A stretch of 64,000 nucleotides of DNA from Aphelenchoides besseyi (Eukaryota > Nematoda > Chromadorea > Rhabditida > Aphelenchoididae). Location: the NCBI GenBank assembly GCA_024699855.1, contig JAMPIQ010000002.1, forward strand, positions 9,982,001 through 10,046,000, in the 5' to 3' direction. The translations under genes and the position numbers were made by a program. Under the pieces are notes generated by a model. That model was not told the DNA's origin. It searched no databases and worked only from the letters and a program-made list of their open reading frames with translations. Each line of letters starts with the position of its first letter. Position 1 is the stretch's first letter. Of the stretch, positions 1 to 16,300 are shown piece after piece.

Positions 1-1222
1 TCGATGGCTCTTCACCTTGTTCCATGGGTTGAATACAAACGAACGCTCGACTGTGACAACAAATTCCATCGATTGTATCCGAATATTCGGGGAAAAATTC
101 GTGTTTCACTTGCGGATGTGGTATGCAGTTGTAGATATCGGCAATGTAAACGTCGGTCTCTCCATCCGGATAAATACACCACGACGAACCATCTCCATGA
201 TTTGAATTTCGAACTTCATTGCTCGTACTTGTGCATAAAACCGGCATATACGATTCGGGACCAAGTGGATGTGTTGAAGGGTTGGCCAAAAGTGTTGCCG
301 GATTGGGTAGTTCTACGCAGATGAAATGATTGCTTTCAGTTTCAGAATCACTTACCCGGATTATTCGGTTCTGGAAGTGGACAAGCAGGAGGTACACTCG
401 AACTTACGCAAACCGTTCCATCGCGTGTTTTTGCAGGAACCGTATGTTCCGGACATTCGCAGAGACCACCGCGTGCACATTTGGATCCCGTCCAGATCGC
501 TTCACATTGCAAGTCCTCAACACAACCGCTATCTCCGGGATTGACTTCTAAACATGAAGATTTCCATGCGATGATTTTTCAGTTACGTACTCGGCCAACA
601 ATATCCAGAGATTGCGACATAATCTGATAAACATGTACATCCCCCATTGAAACAGTACATTCCACTTTGACAGTCGGTATTGAAGGCACACAAATCTCCA
701 GTTCGACTGCCACCTAAACCGATAACAAAAAAGTGACTTGACGGGATCTTCAGCTTACTAGATCGTTTTTTCGGCCATTTTTGTATCGGGGCTTCGCAAT
801 CTTGTGTTACTGAGTTGAACTCGAAATGGTCAGCACATGACATGGGATGCAGTGTTCCATTCTGACATTGCAAAAATGCGTGGGGATTCGTACGAACAAC
901 ACTAAAAATCATACCGTCAGTTGTTAGATCTATGTGTGTTTGTAAGCAACAGCGGAAATGTAAAATCAACCACTTACTGAAGATCCGAATCACAAAAAAG
1001 CAGATTTCTTTTTTCTCCGTTTTTCGTGCATTTTTGCTCCAAATTCGACAGTCGCTCGCAATTGGAACATTGGGATCCGAGTTCACAATCCGCACTTGCC
1101 GGTATAGTTACCGCTACAATTTGGTTTTTGATATAGCAGAAAAAGTACATACCAACTGATAGCAAAACCAGGGAAATCAAACCGCAAAAGGTGTTAATTG
1201 TCGACCACCTTCTCGGCCACAT
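1..1222 (-). CDS. EB-module / cysteine-rich secreted or membrane protein, C-terminus beyond left edge
   Basis: Reading right to left, the ATG at 1222-1220 opens a short basic N-terminus followed by a hydrophobic segment (FCGLISLVLLSVGMYFFC), a signal peptide or membrane anchor. Downstream exons are rich in cysteine and joined by introns of about 40-46 bp, for example from the GTAAGC donor near 763 to the TTTAG near 718. Two EB-type blocks are seen: one with GDLCAFNTDCQSGMYC (about 640-700), the next with GDSGCVEDLQCEAIW (about 480-530). A region resembling the lustrin/cysteine-rich repeats often found with EB modules in nematodes follows, and it stays open to base 1. The family is extracellular with no known enzymatic role. 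A frame with an un-spliced 39-bp segment near 1112-1150 is also open, so the second exon boundary is uncertain. The C-terminus lies outside the window. Confidence 0.7.
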
Positions 1223-1849
1223 TTTGAAAGCGGCGAAGAACAGAAACCAACGGCGTATGATTATGAATCTTTGCAATAATCGAAGAACAAGCAAAGTGAA
1301 AGTTATACGCTTGAAAAGTACGGTAAGAAAGACGTTTGACGATTACGCAACGTTTCCAACGGAAAATTGGTTTCGTCTTTTCGCTTGTTCTTTACAATGA
1401 CAAGTGGGCAGATAATCTGTGAAATAGGGACAATAAGTGTCCGATCGAGAAGTTCGATAGTCGAAAAGGAAACGGCGAAGAGCCGTGCGAGGGGTTTTGA
1501 ACTGAATAGCTACTACACGTCTATATGCTTTTCAGTTAAGTTGCTCGCGAATGTTTGACCATTAGCTTCCGAACAAACCGCAAAAAACTCACTGATTTGA
1601 CTCGTAGTGACCTTTTCAAAATTTTCGCGTGCTAGTGGAAAATTACACCGAGCGATTAGAGTCGTCGGTCTGCGCATTTGTTTTCGTAATGACAATCTCT
1701 ATTACAAACGCTTCGGTACGTGCGGATATTTGGCTGTTGATTAGGCTTAAGTCCGTGCGCTCAGTCGGCCACTCGATTGTCCACAACGATGCACGTCAGA
1801 AGTTCAAACATTTAAAGAACGAAAAACTGTTCTTTGTCGTTTATTTCCT
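1223..1849. other. Intergenic, no gene recognised
   Basis: Only short open frames on both strands, none with a recognisable motif, signal peptide or convincing splice chain. It contains the upstream region of the minus-strand EB-module gene. Confidence 0.5.
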
Positions 1850-2358
1850 TTAATAATCGATACAAATTGAGGACTTGACATCTTGATTCGATGTGAAACA
1901 CGATTCTTCTGTTTGGCTCAGTAAGCCTATAAGCCATTGATTAGCGAATTGAAACCAACAAACCGGCGGTGGAATATTCATTGGCGCTAATTGCGGTTTG
2001 GGTCGAGAGTCATTCGGATTTACCGCGTTGTTCGATGCGGATAGGTTAAGAGACAGTCGACGATTATCAGCAGTTACAGCACAACTGAGTGATGAATACC
2101 GTGGAGGAAGAGGTCCGGAAAACAACTCGTTAGAGTTGACTGTACCTAAAAACAATCAGATTCATTGGAGAAGCAAATCTCTCGACCTGGTAAGAGATCA
2201 GGACCACCGATTTGAGGAATGTTAGTCGAAATCCAAATAGGTGAAGAGTCCGGATGGCCGATGGTGATTGATTGTGTTGAGAACTGCGCAACACAGCTAT
2301 ATTTAATACCAACAAGTCCGACTAAAATAAGAAGCCAAGACACAAAATACACCAACAT
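1850..2358 (-). CDS. Small secreted protein, unknown family
   Basis: Two exons (2358-2187 and 2145-1850) around a 41-bp intron that starts GTCGAG and ends TTTTTAG. The splice joins a complete Gly codon and keeps one frame. The N-terminus (MLVYFVSWLLILVGLVG) is a clear signal peptide or signal anchor. The remainder is about 140 residues, rich in Ser, Asn and Pro, with only a few cysteines and no domain I recognise. The ATG at 2358 is chosen because it directly precedes the hydrophobic core. It lies on the same strand as the EB-module gene, about 630 bp upstream of it. Confidence 0.5.
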
Positions 2359-4382
2359 CACCAATGCCGGATTACTAAATGATGCAAAGTAGTAGGATAA
2401 ATATCATTCGTCAAGAAAGCAGATTCTTGCTGAACAAGCTGGATTCAATTCCTGATGTCACAAACCTTGTCGCATCGTTAGATGTTAGAAGTAAAGCACT
2501 TTCGACGGCCACAAAACAACTTAACATTATGAAGACTAACGAGAGAACAAAAGCACACTTCCTATAACTCTTATTCTAATTCGAAGATGAAATCTGCGAA
2601 CCTGACTGGATAGACACTTCGAATGAACTGATGACTATTAGCTTCATTGTTCTCAATCATTTATCAGTCAAATGAACATAGAGGCAAGAACTGAGAAAGG
2701 CAACTGTTAACCGAATGAGGGTCCCTGGTAATTTTTGTTTAATTCACTTTTTTTGCATTTCTATGGCTTCTACATAATCTTACGGGAAGATCTAATCCAC
2801 CGAATGTCCTCGAGGTACCTCTGATCTTAAGAGAACGGTTTGTACATCCTTTTTCTTTTAAGTTGAAGGTTATCGTTTGTTTTCACATCAAAAGAAAATT
2901 TCGAATTTTGTTGCAAATGTTTTCATTGGAACGTTTGCAACTCAACGGTTAAAAGAGTTCTTGAAATTTTCGTTTAAGGCGCGTAAACTTGCGTTGTTAT
3001 AGCGACGGCACAAATTTTCTGTCTCCGTAAATCGTCACCAGGCCATAGCTTTGCGTTGGTCTCTTTCTCGGATTCGATGCTTCGAGCGCGGCAAAAGTCT
3101 TGGCGGATGATGAACGTTGTTTGTCCCCACCGGTGCTTAGCGGTCTTTGCTTTCGTTCGTTTTCATTTGTGTAGTTACACGCAGTAAATGCTTTTTGATG
3201 ACCTTTCCAATTTCTGTTGCTACCAACCGTTTTGGCCGTTGACCAACCGATGGCAGTTTGCACGGTTGAGCGCTTGCGTGAATGCTTTTACTCAACGATC
3301 CGCGTAATCGACAATTACAGTCCTTAATTTTTCATTAGTGCGTGGTCGACCAGAATGTCTGCCTTGAAATCCCGTTTGTTTTGACTTTCATTTCCGAGTT
3401 ATCAACCATCAAGACGGGATTCTTTTCAAATCCGGCACACCTTCGTTTGCGAGTGTTGTTTTGCGCCCGGCACGAGCTTTTTGGTCCGTGAAGCGCCTGT
3501 ACGACGCTAAACGTTCCCAATGTACAGGGTTTGGAACAAAGGCATGACCACCGGAAAATTTGCTTTGCAGTTATTTTCTTTGAATTCGAAATAACTGTGG
3601 CGCTTGAATAGCCTTCAACGACTTTGAAGAAAGTGGTCGAATTGCAACAAAATGTTCTAATCCAAATCGATCAACATTTGACTAACCGTCTACTCCAAAG
3701 TTATTTTTTATGCATGAAACGCAAATTTCAATTTTGACCAACGATTTGGTTGTGTCTGGGGGTTTGGGGCAACTCGAACGCAAATGCAAGAAGCATTTCC
3801 ATCATTCTGCCGACGGTTTGGCGTTTATACGACGATGTCGGCCATCTTTTCTTATTTAATGCCGATTGCTATTCTTTAGTCAAATTGAATGATGCGAAGT
3901 CACGGAGTTCATCTTACTGTCGAGCACAAACGGTTCTTCAGATGTTCGCTTCATATTCATGAGCTTCAAAATGTCACTTCTCATTAGTTAGTCGGCTTCT
4001 AAATTTTGTAATTGATATGCCGAAAGCTAATATTCTGTGTAAATTATGACTGGAGAACGTTGATTCACGATTATACTGCCGTTCCACAAGCTAACAAAAT
4101 GCGGAGGGCAAGTGGTTAAAGTCGCCGTTCTTTCCGTTTTTTGCAGTCGCGTGAACATTTTTGCATACGCATTTCATTACCTTTGGCTCATTGCCCAATA
4201 CCTTTACGCCTGGTCAGATTGGCAACAATTTGGTTGTTAGAACGAGTTTTCTCCGGACAAGAGCGACGCTTTTCTTCAACTCTTATCTTGTGTTCTTATT
4301 GTCGTTTTCAATTTGCAGATCATTAACAGATCCCAACAGTGGGTTCGAACCGTCGTCTTCTTTCATCCAATTACATTGTATT
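2359..4382. other. Long intergenic region, no supported gene
   Basis: About 2 kb. Short open frames occur on both strands (plus 2379-2567; minus 2997-3263 and 3335-3520), but they are not linked by convincing splice sites and show no motif. The minus pair is basic and might be fragments of one unrecognised gene. The last 250 bp are open in frame with the MAPK15 start and probably hold its promoter/5' leader. Confidence 0.45.
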
Positions 4383-6856
<2,474 letters not shown>

Positions 6857-7315
6857 CTCTACAACTCATGTTGGAATCTTGACTTTACAATCGTTAAGAA
6901 GAAAGTTGAGAGCAAAGACATCGCCCGTTAATTTATTAACATTTCTGTTGCCCAAGGTCGACATTATTAGCTACAAATTTAAGATTAAATGAATAACTAT
7001 TTGTTTCATTTGTGAACACAATCTTTCGGGTCTACACTTTAAAAATGCTTTTTGATTTTGCTGTCATACTGATAGACGGTCAATTGCCAATCTTTCGTAC
7101 AGTTCTCGTCCATGTGCCCTTCACAGCTGCAATACAATCATTGTTATTTTCACTCGTTGAAATAAATTGCTTGAGAAGTCGTCTTTCAACATTAACAATC
7201 GTCTGAAAGTAATTCAACTTGACCGGAAGTTCAGCGCAATGCACACACTTCAAACAATTCAGTGACTTAAAAAGCTAAAAGAAACTTATGAAGTCAGTTG
7301 AGATGTGAATGCGTT
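6857..7315. other. Intergenic between MAPK15 and the dynein-like gene
   Basis: AT-rich stretch with no recognised gene. It presumably holds the MAPK15 3' end and the promoter of the downstream same-strand dynein gene. Confidence 0.5.
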
Positions 7316-10300
7316 ATGTCTGAGCAATCGGGATTCGAATTTCTACCTAAGACCTTTAAAGGTACTTCTATTGTTTCGTTTGTAATCTTGTAGTTTCAGT
7401 TAAATTTTCAAACGAAGTTTTCAAATACAACATTTTGAGCGGAGCGAACGATGCCGATCGTCTGCTTCACGATTGGACTGCTGAATATCAAAAGAAGGCG
7501 AGCATTCTACCGCGGTATTTGTAAACATAACTGGACTCTTACTTGTGAATTTGTTTAGCCACTCATTTCTTAAATGGCAGATTCAGAAGACAACGTACGC
7601 CGAGCAGATTCGTAGAATTCAAGAACAGTCCTTAAATGATGATACAGCGTTTGCGGTTTGTTAGCTGTTCTTTCCTGAACTTTGATCTCAATATTAGCGG
7701 TCGTGGTTTTGGGTTGTACGACAAGAAGACTTTGCGGGCCATAGTCAACAAACAGAACCAAAAATCGAAAGTGCTAGTCGTTATGAGTTTTTACGATTGT
7801 GCATCGAAGAAATTTTAAGTTGGTTTTGGTCATCCGAGAAATTCGCGTTAGTCAAGTTCTTCGGTGACGAGTATCCACGAGATGATGAGATACGAGCAAG
7901 AAAGATCGAAAGTAGGTTGAATAGCTTCACAGACTCCTTTGCATTTCGTTTCAGAGTGTTACAGCGATGCAACAACCAGAGAACTGAAACGACCAACCAC
8001 GGCGGTCAGCATGTCGAATTTGGCACGATTTCGTATTCGACGTTATTTCGAAGAAAAGTAGAGGAGCTAAACAAAATTTAAACAACTTGATTTTAAGAAA
8101 CGGTGTTCTCTTTAACGACTCGTGGTTGATTCGCGGTGGAACGATGACTAGTGTTCAAATTCGCACCAAAATTTTCCAACTCATGAGTTCTTTTCATCGT
8201 GGTATTGATGAGGGAAGTAAAGCTCTTTTGGTACCACGAAATATTTCTAAATTGTTAACAAAAAGATTGAATATTCGAACAACAAACGAAAACTCTCAGA
8301 AGACTCAGACGACTTTCTAATTGTGCCGTTACAGGGACTGACTCCTTACTTGCCGTTGGCAGGCAAGAAGAAACGATCAACGGAAATAACGCTAAGTCAG
8401 GAGTGCACCAAAGCTGCTCACACATCGATCAAAGCGTATCTTTCGGTTTTGTCCAATGCGGTGCGTCGAAAACTTTACGACTCGATTAATCGATGACTTC
8501 AGAAGAGCGGAATCCGAGTTGATTGCAAAGCTCAAGAACGAAAACTCGTAGTTCCAGCCGAGAAAATCAAAGAAGACCTCAAGGCACCTATAATTGAGTT
8601 GGCCCGTCACGATCGCATACGACTATCTCCGGACGAAGTTGCGAGTTACATCGACGATTGCACTAAAGTGGTTGACCGCTTCTTGAGCGCTGAAGAATTT
8701 CAACGTCATCCGATGATCGTGCAATTCACATCGTTAATACACAACGAACCGGTAGGCAATCAACGCAACTCAGAGCACAAGAAGAAAATTTAGATTCCAA
8801 CTAATGCAACAGAAAACTTCCTAGTAGAACGATTGTTGACGTCGAGAGAAAATCTAATGAAATTAACTAAATGCCCGAACGTAAGTGCTGAAGTATCAAA
8901 AAAACAAATGGGTCATTTTAGATCATTGAATGTGGAATTTTTTACGTTGAAATGATCAGAGTTTGGGATGTACTTCAGGAACGAGCACGCAACGTTATTC
9001 AAAAGTGTTCTCGACAGATTCGAGAATGTTTTCATGAGTAGACTAAACATTAGAGATTTTAATGAGCTTGTAATTACAGCTCTGTTGCCGATCTACAAAA
9101 AGAGTTCAATCGTTTCAAAAAGATTCTAAGTTTCCGGTCTATGGAGCCGACAACAATGTTAAAAAACAAAGTCAGAAAACAGGTATTTAGATTGAGACCG
9201 CTTTTATTTGCAGGCAGAAGTGAACCAGCTGAGTGCTGAAGATATTCCAAACGCGGTGGCAAACTTAGTTGACGCGTATGATCGAATGCACAAACTAACT
9301 CAAGTACAACTTCAATATTTTAATATCATTAATCGAATCTAGGCCATTCAATTTGATCCTCGTGAACATGAATACTTGATCAACGTTGCATTGCTGCGTC
9401 GGGCATTACCTCGACATGTCGCCGATCATAACATGTTCTTCCAACGTCGACTTCACATTTTCACGCATTTTGTCCGAGTAACTGAAATTTTCAAATTCAT
9501 TTATTTGAATGTGTTTTAAGAAAAGACAAGCAGCCATAGAATCGAACGCTCAAAATGCATTGAACAGACTAAAGATCTTAAACAGTTTTACGAATCCGGA
9601 CGACGTAGAGGACTATCTAGTTGAGATGCGTGTTTTGAAGCCACTTATTCTAACTATTCACCAAGAATTAATTGAACTAAATGAACAAGAAAAAGTGGAT
9701 ATTAATCAAAGATAATTCTATGGTGGGTTTTTATTTCAGATCGTTGGTCTGCCACAGCTTTCACTTCACGATGTGCAGCTGATCGGTTCTCAAGTCAACA
9801 GTCTGTGGTCGCTTTTTGAATGGACCCAAAGATTTCATGAATTTAGAAGGTATAATTTAATCAAACAAAATATCTTGGTGTGTATTTTAGCAACTTCTTT
9901 AAACGACGTCGAACTGAGGCGCGAGTTCAAGAATGTCAATCGTTTCTCGATTCCTTTATCGAAACCTTAACTGAACTGGGTGTTAAGTTAGAAGGCCATC
10001 GAGCTGCCAAAGCGTTTTCGGTTCAATTGAAATCGGATATTGAGAAGTTCAGACATAACATTCCCGTCCTTGAAGTTATGTCATGTCCTCGTCTGGGTGA
10101 ACGGCATTGGCAAAAGATGTCGGACATTGTGGGCTTCAATCTTGCTCAATACGAGAATGCAACTGTTGCACAAATATGTGAACTCAACTTGAATCTTTAT
10201 GTCTCCAAACTGAAACCCATTGCTTATATTGCGGAACGTGAAGGCGCAATCTCTGATCAAGCCAATTTTATCACCGAGTTTTGGGCCGAAGCATTTTTTA

Positions 10301-13300
10301 TCATGGATCCAACATATTTTTGGGGCATTCAGGTGCCAAACAACTTAAGTAGCTTGGTCAATTCGGTCGAAGAGCATGTAGCGAAAATCAAAGCATATCG
10401 TGATCCGGACAACGACAGATCTTTTATCAACCAAAGTTTAGAGTAATAATCGACAAGTTTAAGTTGCTACTGTACGTTTTCAGTACGTGGATTAACAATT
10501 TGAATACGCTTCTGTTTCTGTTAACAAAATGGAACAAGTTGCTTCAACGATGGAAGCGATTGTCGACTGTGATGCGACATTCGTATTCAAAAATGCCCAA
10601 CGAGTTCAAACATTTTCGCGATTGTGCAAAATACTTCAGACGTTTAGCTCGTTTCGTTGACGAAGAGCGTTTTGTAATCAAGTTGGTTGAGGCTCGGCAT
10701 ATTCCCTGTTGGCTCTCCTTAGCCGACAAACATCTAACAGTTGCAACGACGGTACGTAACTTTCGAACCTTCGATATTACATTTAAATTTAGGGAATGGA
10801 ATCATTTCTACTAACATTAAAATCAACATCACCACGTTTGGCCTTAATATCAAACAGCGACGTTCTCAAGTTGCTGTCGATGAACTCGGCAGAAGAAGGG
10901 TACAAGTGAAGAGATGGTAATCGGGCAGTTAAATTGATTTAGATTGCAAATCATTCAGCGCGAATGTTTTCCTTTACTTCGGGATTTGTATTTAAACGAT
11001 GAAGATCATTTGTTTGGTGTAAATCTTGACGGTGAGCGAGCGAAGTTCGAGGACTTGGTTTCAATAGCTAATCTAAAAGACGATGGACCTCAAATCTTCG
11101 TTACATTACTCGAAAAAACGATCGCTAATTATATCGTGAAAGTATGAAACTGATGAGCTTACGGCTAACACATTTACTTGAAGGATTACGCACGTTTTAC
11201 TGAACATCACAGTACTGTGAAGACTTCGTTTCGCTTAACGCGTGTCATCAACGACTTCATCTTGCATACCAACCAAGATGCCGGTTTTAAACACATTTAC
11301 GAGGTCTGTAAAATTGAAGTTTATTTCATCCGGAAAGTTCAGGACGGTGAATTGAAAATTCATTTACGAGGAAATACAATCGAAATAAAACTTGTTCCCG
11401 ATTTCGTTCATTCATCAACTAATGCGATAGTTGTCGAGTAGGTACTGCAAACAAGATGCTGATGATCAATTTAGCACGAATTTTACGCATAACTGGACTC
11501 TTGGCAAAGTACCACTTTTCTACGGTACTCTAAACGAAACACGTTCTCGTGTGCAAGCCATGTGCAGAAATTTGTTGTGTACAGTACGGTTCGTTAATTG
11601 TCATCCATCGCTCCAGGAGAATGTCTTTGACATTGTAATTCGAGTAAGAAAACAAAGAATATCGTACGCTTGTAATCACTTGTAGGCCTCTCAAGATAAC
11701 ATAGTTCTTTTTGTCTTGGAAAACGTCGATCAATTACCGAACACGGTTTACAATCATATGTGCTTGTGTCTGGATCGACTAGAAGTTGAGTGCGCTCGGT
11801 TGATTTTGTGCACAACGGTGCATTCAGCTGCACAACATCTATCTCATCATATTAAAGTCTTTAACAGTAAAAGTGCGCGAAGACCAGAGTCAGGCGGAGG
11901 TGCGAAAGTTGGCGAACTTAATGTTGCGGCAATTACCGGCCAAAAGCGGCGTTCGAGCTCGATCAAAGTTCAAGCACCGGCACCATCAAAAAAGCTCAGT
12001 TCACCGCCAAAAGCACATAAACCGGCCGAAGATGCTCTCATGGAATTGATGTTTAGTGCCGATGCACTGAATTACAATCTTGCGAACGTGAACTTCTCAA
12101 TTGCTTGCATTGGTTCCTCCGCCAAATGGGTTTTATCGGAATGCATTCGACGTGTAAATGCCAGAGCTAATTGGATCTATTTTGACGCGTTAACTTACAA
12201 TCAAGTGATCTCAGCGAGCAATGAATTCGGCGAGACAAGCCATGGCTATCTGCTGAAATGCTTAAAAGAAGCGATGATTCCCGATGAACGAAGTGCATAC
12301 CAATGTTCGTATTGTCAATTAAAATAACGAATTCATATTTTTAAGCATTTTCGACAACACCCGTCGCTTCTGCACCACAAACAGGTCGAGCATCGCTTCC
12401 GACAACTGCTGGAACAACGAACACCGAAGAAAGTTTGTCTCGTCGATGGTCAGTTGTCTACAAAACGCCGAAATACATTATCTTCTATGGTTCCAAACAA
12501 TTTCTACTTCATTTTCCACAGATCAGCTCGTTGTTTTATTCCGTTTCATCGGGCATGATTCCCGAGATGCCACCTGGTTCGTATATTACGATGTCCGACG
12601 GAAGCAATTTCTACGCTGCTAAACATATTCGATTCGTTTTGTGTTTGCCGTTTGCATCTGTAAGGCTGCTAATTTGTACGATTGAAGAGAGAGTTTAGAC
12701 GGATGTTATCGAATGGTTAAAACGCTACGAAATCAAAACAGTGAACGTGAATGAAAGCTCACAAGCAAGTGTACAACAGAAATGGGAGGAGTCGAGAACG
12801 AAATTAGAAGTGATTGTGCGTCGTTCTGAATATATGGATATTGTTGATATGACCATGGAGCAGATTGTTTTTCCGGCTATCAGTGATCTCAGTTACTCTT
12901 CATTGATGGACATTGAAAACATGTTCATTCTTCTGGAAAAAGTATTCAACATCTTCAAATCGATAATACCATTTTACAGGACATAGAGGATGCAATATCA
13001 CATGTCACGACGGCAAATTATGGCGAGATATTGAGAGCTGTCACAGTGTACAGTTGTGTTTGCTTTATTTTGGTTTATTTGAAGGATGATGTTGGATTGC
13101 TGGATAAACTAGTGGAGGAAAGACTTGCGAATTGGGATCGATCGTCTACGGATTTGGGGAAGTTGCCATTTCCAATAAGTCAATATCGAATAGCATCTTG
13201 GGTTGTGTGTTGTTTTCGTTTCTGTGGTTAAACAAATTTGCAGGAAAATGCTACGTGGGTCAAATGGGCTGAACAGTTGAAAGTGAAGTCGCTTGTGAAA

Positions 13301-16300
13301 AAGGAGTTGAGTATGTCCGAAATATACATCTCGTTTCCTGAGATCGATCATGTCCTTGGTTACGTTGTGCGACAGTTTTTGGTTAGTGAGAAACATTTCA
13401 TTTTGAGTGGACCACATTTCACCGGAAAATCTGCGGCAATTCGCGTGAGTTTGCGCTCGAACAGCACGGAAATTGATAAAATGGTGTAGCGAATTGTGGA
13501 ACAACTCGAAAATCAACTACAAGATTATAAATTTCTGTGGATGGACTGTACGGGACGTTTCGATTTGTTGCAAATGCAAGAGAAACTATCTGTTATAAAC
13601 ATCACAAATCAACGGGCAGTAAGCGACTTTTAAAACTAATAACACGCATATTCAGTGTCTGATCATCGATCATTTTCATTTCTGTGAGGCCTCAAAAGCT
13701 CTATTAGAGTTATACAACGATCAAGCACTACTAATTACACGCGGTGAACCACAGTTTAGTACAAGTCAATTGCGAGTAATCACTACAATCGGTCTACTAA
13801 GCGAATTGAAGTTTAGTTGATTTTGATTATGGAATCGGGGGAACTTGAAAAATGTTGGGCTCATGGTCAATTTCGCCGTAACTTTCATATCATTCCGATC
13901 CGACCACTAAGTGCCGGTAGTTTGAGTTATATTATGGAACAATTGATTTGCTGGCATTTGAACACAAAGTTGACAGCAATTTTGAACCGAAATGTACTGT
14001 CGTTGTTTTAGGACCTTCAGTTCTGAGTACTTGTCCTTAGTGCCGGCACTGTCCCAAGCAACTCAAAATGTTTTTTGCTTATTTGGGAAGGTACTTAAAT
14101 AACTTTTCTGTGTGATAACAATTTCAGACTACCGATCAACTTTTACCTTATGTCGTTCGTTTGGCAAAAGGTCTAATGTTCGCATATCCTGGTAAGTTGT
14201 TTGTTAGCAACTTTATATATTTCTAACAATCTGTTCGCAATTGACGAGTGTAATTGCAGACAACACTCCCGATTTGGACAGCATGAAACGATTGTGGACT
14301 CACGAAGTTCTGCGTATACTCTTTGATCCAGAACTCAATGCGAAGTTTCGACAACAATTCCTGAATGTAAAGTCTACGGTCTCCAACGCAAATGAAACGA
14401 TTTAGGGTTTTGACGTTGTTTTACAAGAACACTTGAAGATCACGATGGAACAATTGTTTCCATCGCGTTCAGTGACCGGTGAAGAAGACGAAGATGAGAG
14501 CTTATATGCCGTTAGTAAACATCATGATCTCGTTTACAACTCGTTTTAGAAAAAAGACTCGTCTTCTTGGGCGATTCCTGATTTTAAATTGGAAAATTTG
14601 TTGTATTCGGAAATGGCTGGTTTCGAGTCAATGGACGGCATCACTTATGGGATTATTACACGACGAAATGACTTCATCAAAACCCTGGAAAATTTGCATT
14701 TCGAATACACGAAGAATCACGAGGGTTTTCAAATCAACTTAACTATCACCGAGTAACTGTTATCCGATCGAAACGATCTAAACTATCGTATTTAGTTTCA
14801 CGATCGATCATTGCCAACGAATAATGCGCGCTGTTCGTCAACACAACGAACATTTGGCATTGGCAGGAAATCCGGGATGTGGAAGACATCAATGCGTGAA
14901 GTTAGCAGCTTTCGGAGTGGTCGGTTTGGTTCAACACGTATTCTTCGACACAAATACTGCTGAGTCATTTGAACAGTCGTGGAAGATCGTAATTATTCGT
15001 GTTATCAATCTGCTTACGTCAATTAATCAGCCGGTGATTGTGATCTTTCACTTGGATTACATTGTCGTTTTGAGTTTTCTGTGTTCGTAACTAATCAATA
15101 GTTTCAGATCAACCAAATACCTAACGAATGGCTAATGATGTTGAAGCAGTGGTTACAACGACCGGTTATTGGAAATCTACTAAGCGATACAATGGTTATA
15201 AAAATGGCGGAAAAGATGGTCGAGAGTGAGAAAGCTCTCGCCACTTTGGTTCAATCTTCGAACATTCGATTACCCGGGTATATTTGAGAACTGAAAGACG
15301 AGAGTACCGTAAAGAATTTCAGACAACGTTATTGCCAGTTTCTTTCTTTTGAAGCATTCAAGAACGTTGATCTTCTTCGTAGCACGTTGGAAGCCCGAAT
15401 CGCCGATTTTTTGCACGCCGTTTTCTTTATTCCCGTTGATAGTCTTCATAAGTTTAAGTGGTGTACTGGTGATTATTTTGACGTATAAGTTTAATCGAAA
15501 CTCATATCATCAATTAATGTTTAGCCAATCGGACAAAGTGAAAGTCGACAAATGATCGAAAAAGTTGCAAGCGAATGTGTAGCGGACAACAAGGCCCGTA
15601 TTCCCGATGCTGTAGAGCAAGTTTTCAATGCTACAAAAGACACAATCAATCGCGCACAATTCAACTGCTTGCAGTTTTACAAAGACACACATTTGCTCTA
15701 CGAATTGGTTCGTTATACGGTCGTTCTTTACAATAGGCATCACGAGTATTAAGAGCAATTGATAGCAAAGTTTACAGTTAGAAGTTTCAGCCAATTGCAA
15801 CAGCGAATCAAACTTTTGAACAGTGCAATAGATACCACGGTTCGAGTACGTGAGTTAAGTATCATCGGTGCCAACACAACGCTCTTCGATTTGACGCGTC
15901 GCCAAGATGATGAAGATTTAGTTATGTTGTATCTCAAACGAATGCTTCAAGAAGCTAATGACGAAGTGGAAACGGCCGTTGAAGTTTGTTGTTACAAACG
16001 CACATACATTTAAATGTGTTCTAGAAAATCGATCATCTTCAAAAAGATTGTGCGGTTATTAGCGACAAGTTGCTCCAAAGAAATGCAAAAATTGGTCTCG
16101 TATTAGAAGGACCGATAAATGAGTTTAAATCAGCGACTGAGAAATTAAGTTCTTATACTCCGGCAGATTATGCAAAACTTGGCAAACTGAAAACTCCATC
16201 GTTGGGTGTGAAGTATACGGTGGAAGCCATACGCAGCCTCATAGAAAAAGAATTCAAAGCGAGTAAGTTGATTGACATGTACGATAAGTTGAAATTGCTT

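Noticed and set aside
2379..2567. 62-codon plus ORF
   Set aside because: Short, no motif, no splice partners; likely chance.
4335..4360. GGGTTCGAACC-type run resembling a tRNA B box
   Set aside because: No A box at a suitable distance and no acceptor or anticodon stem can be drawn; it lies in the MAPK15 5' region.
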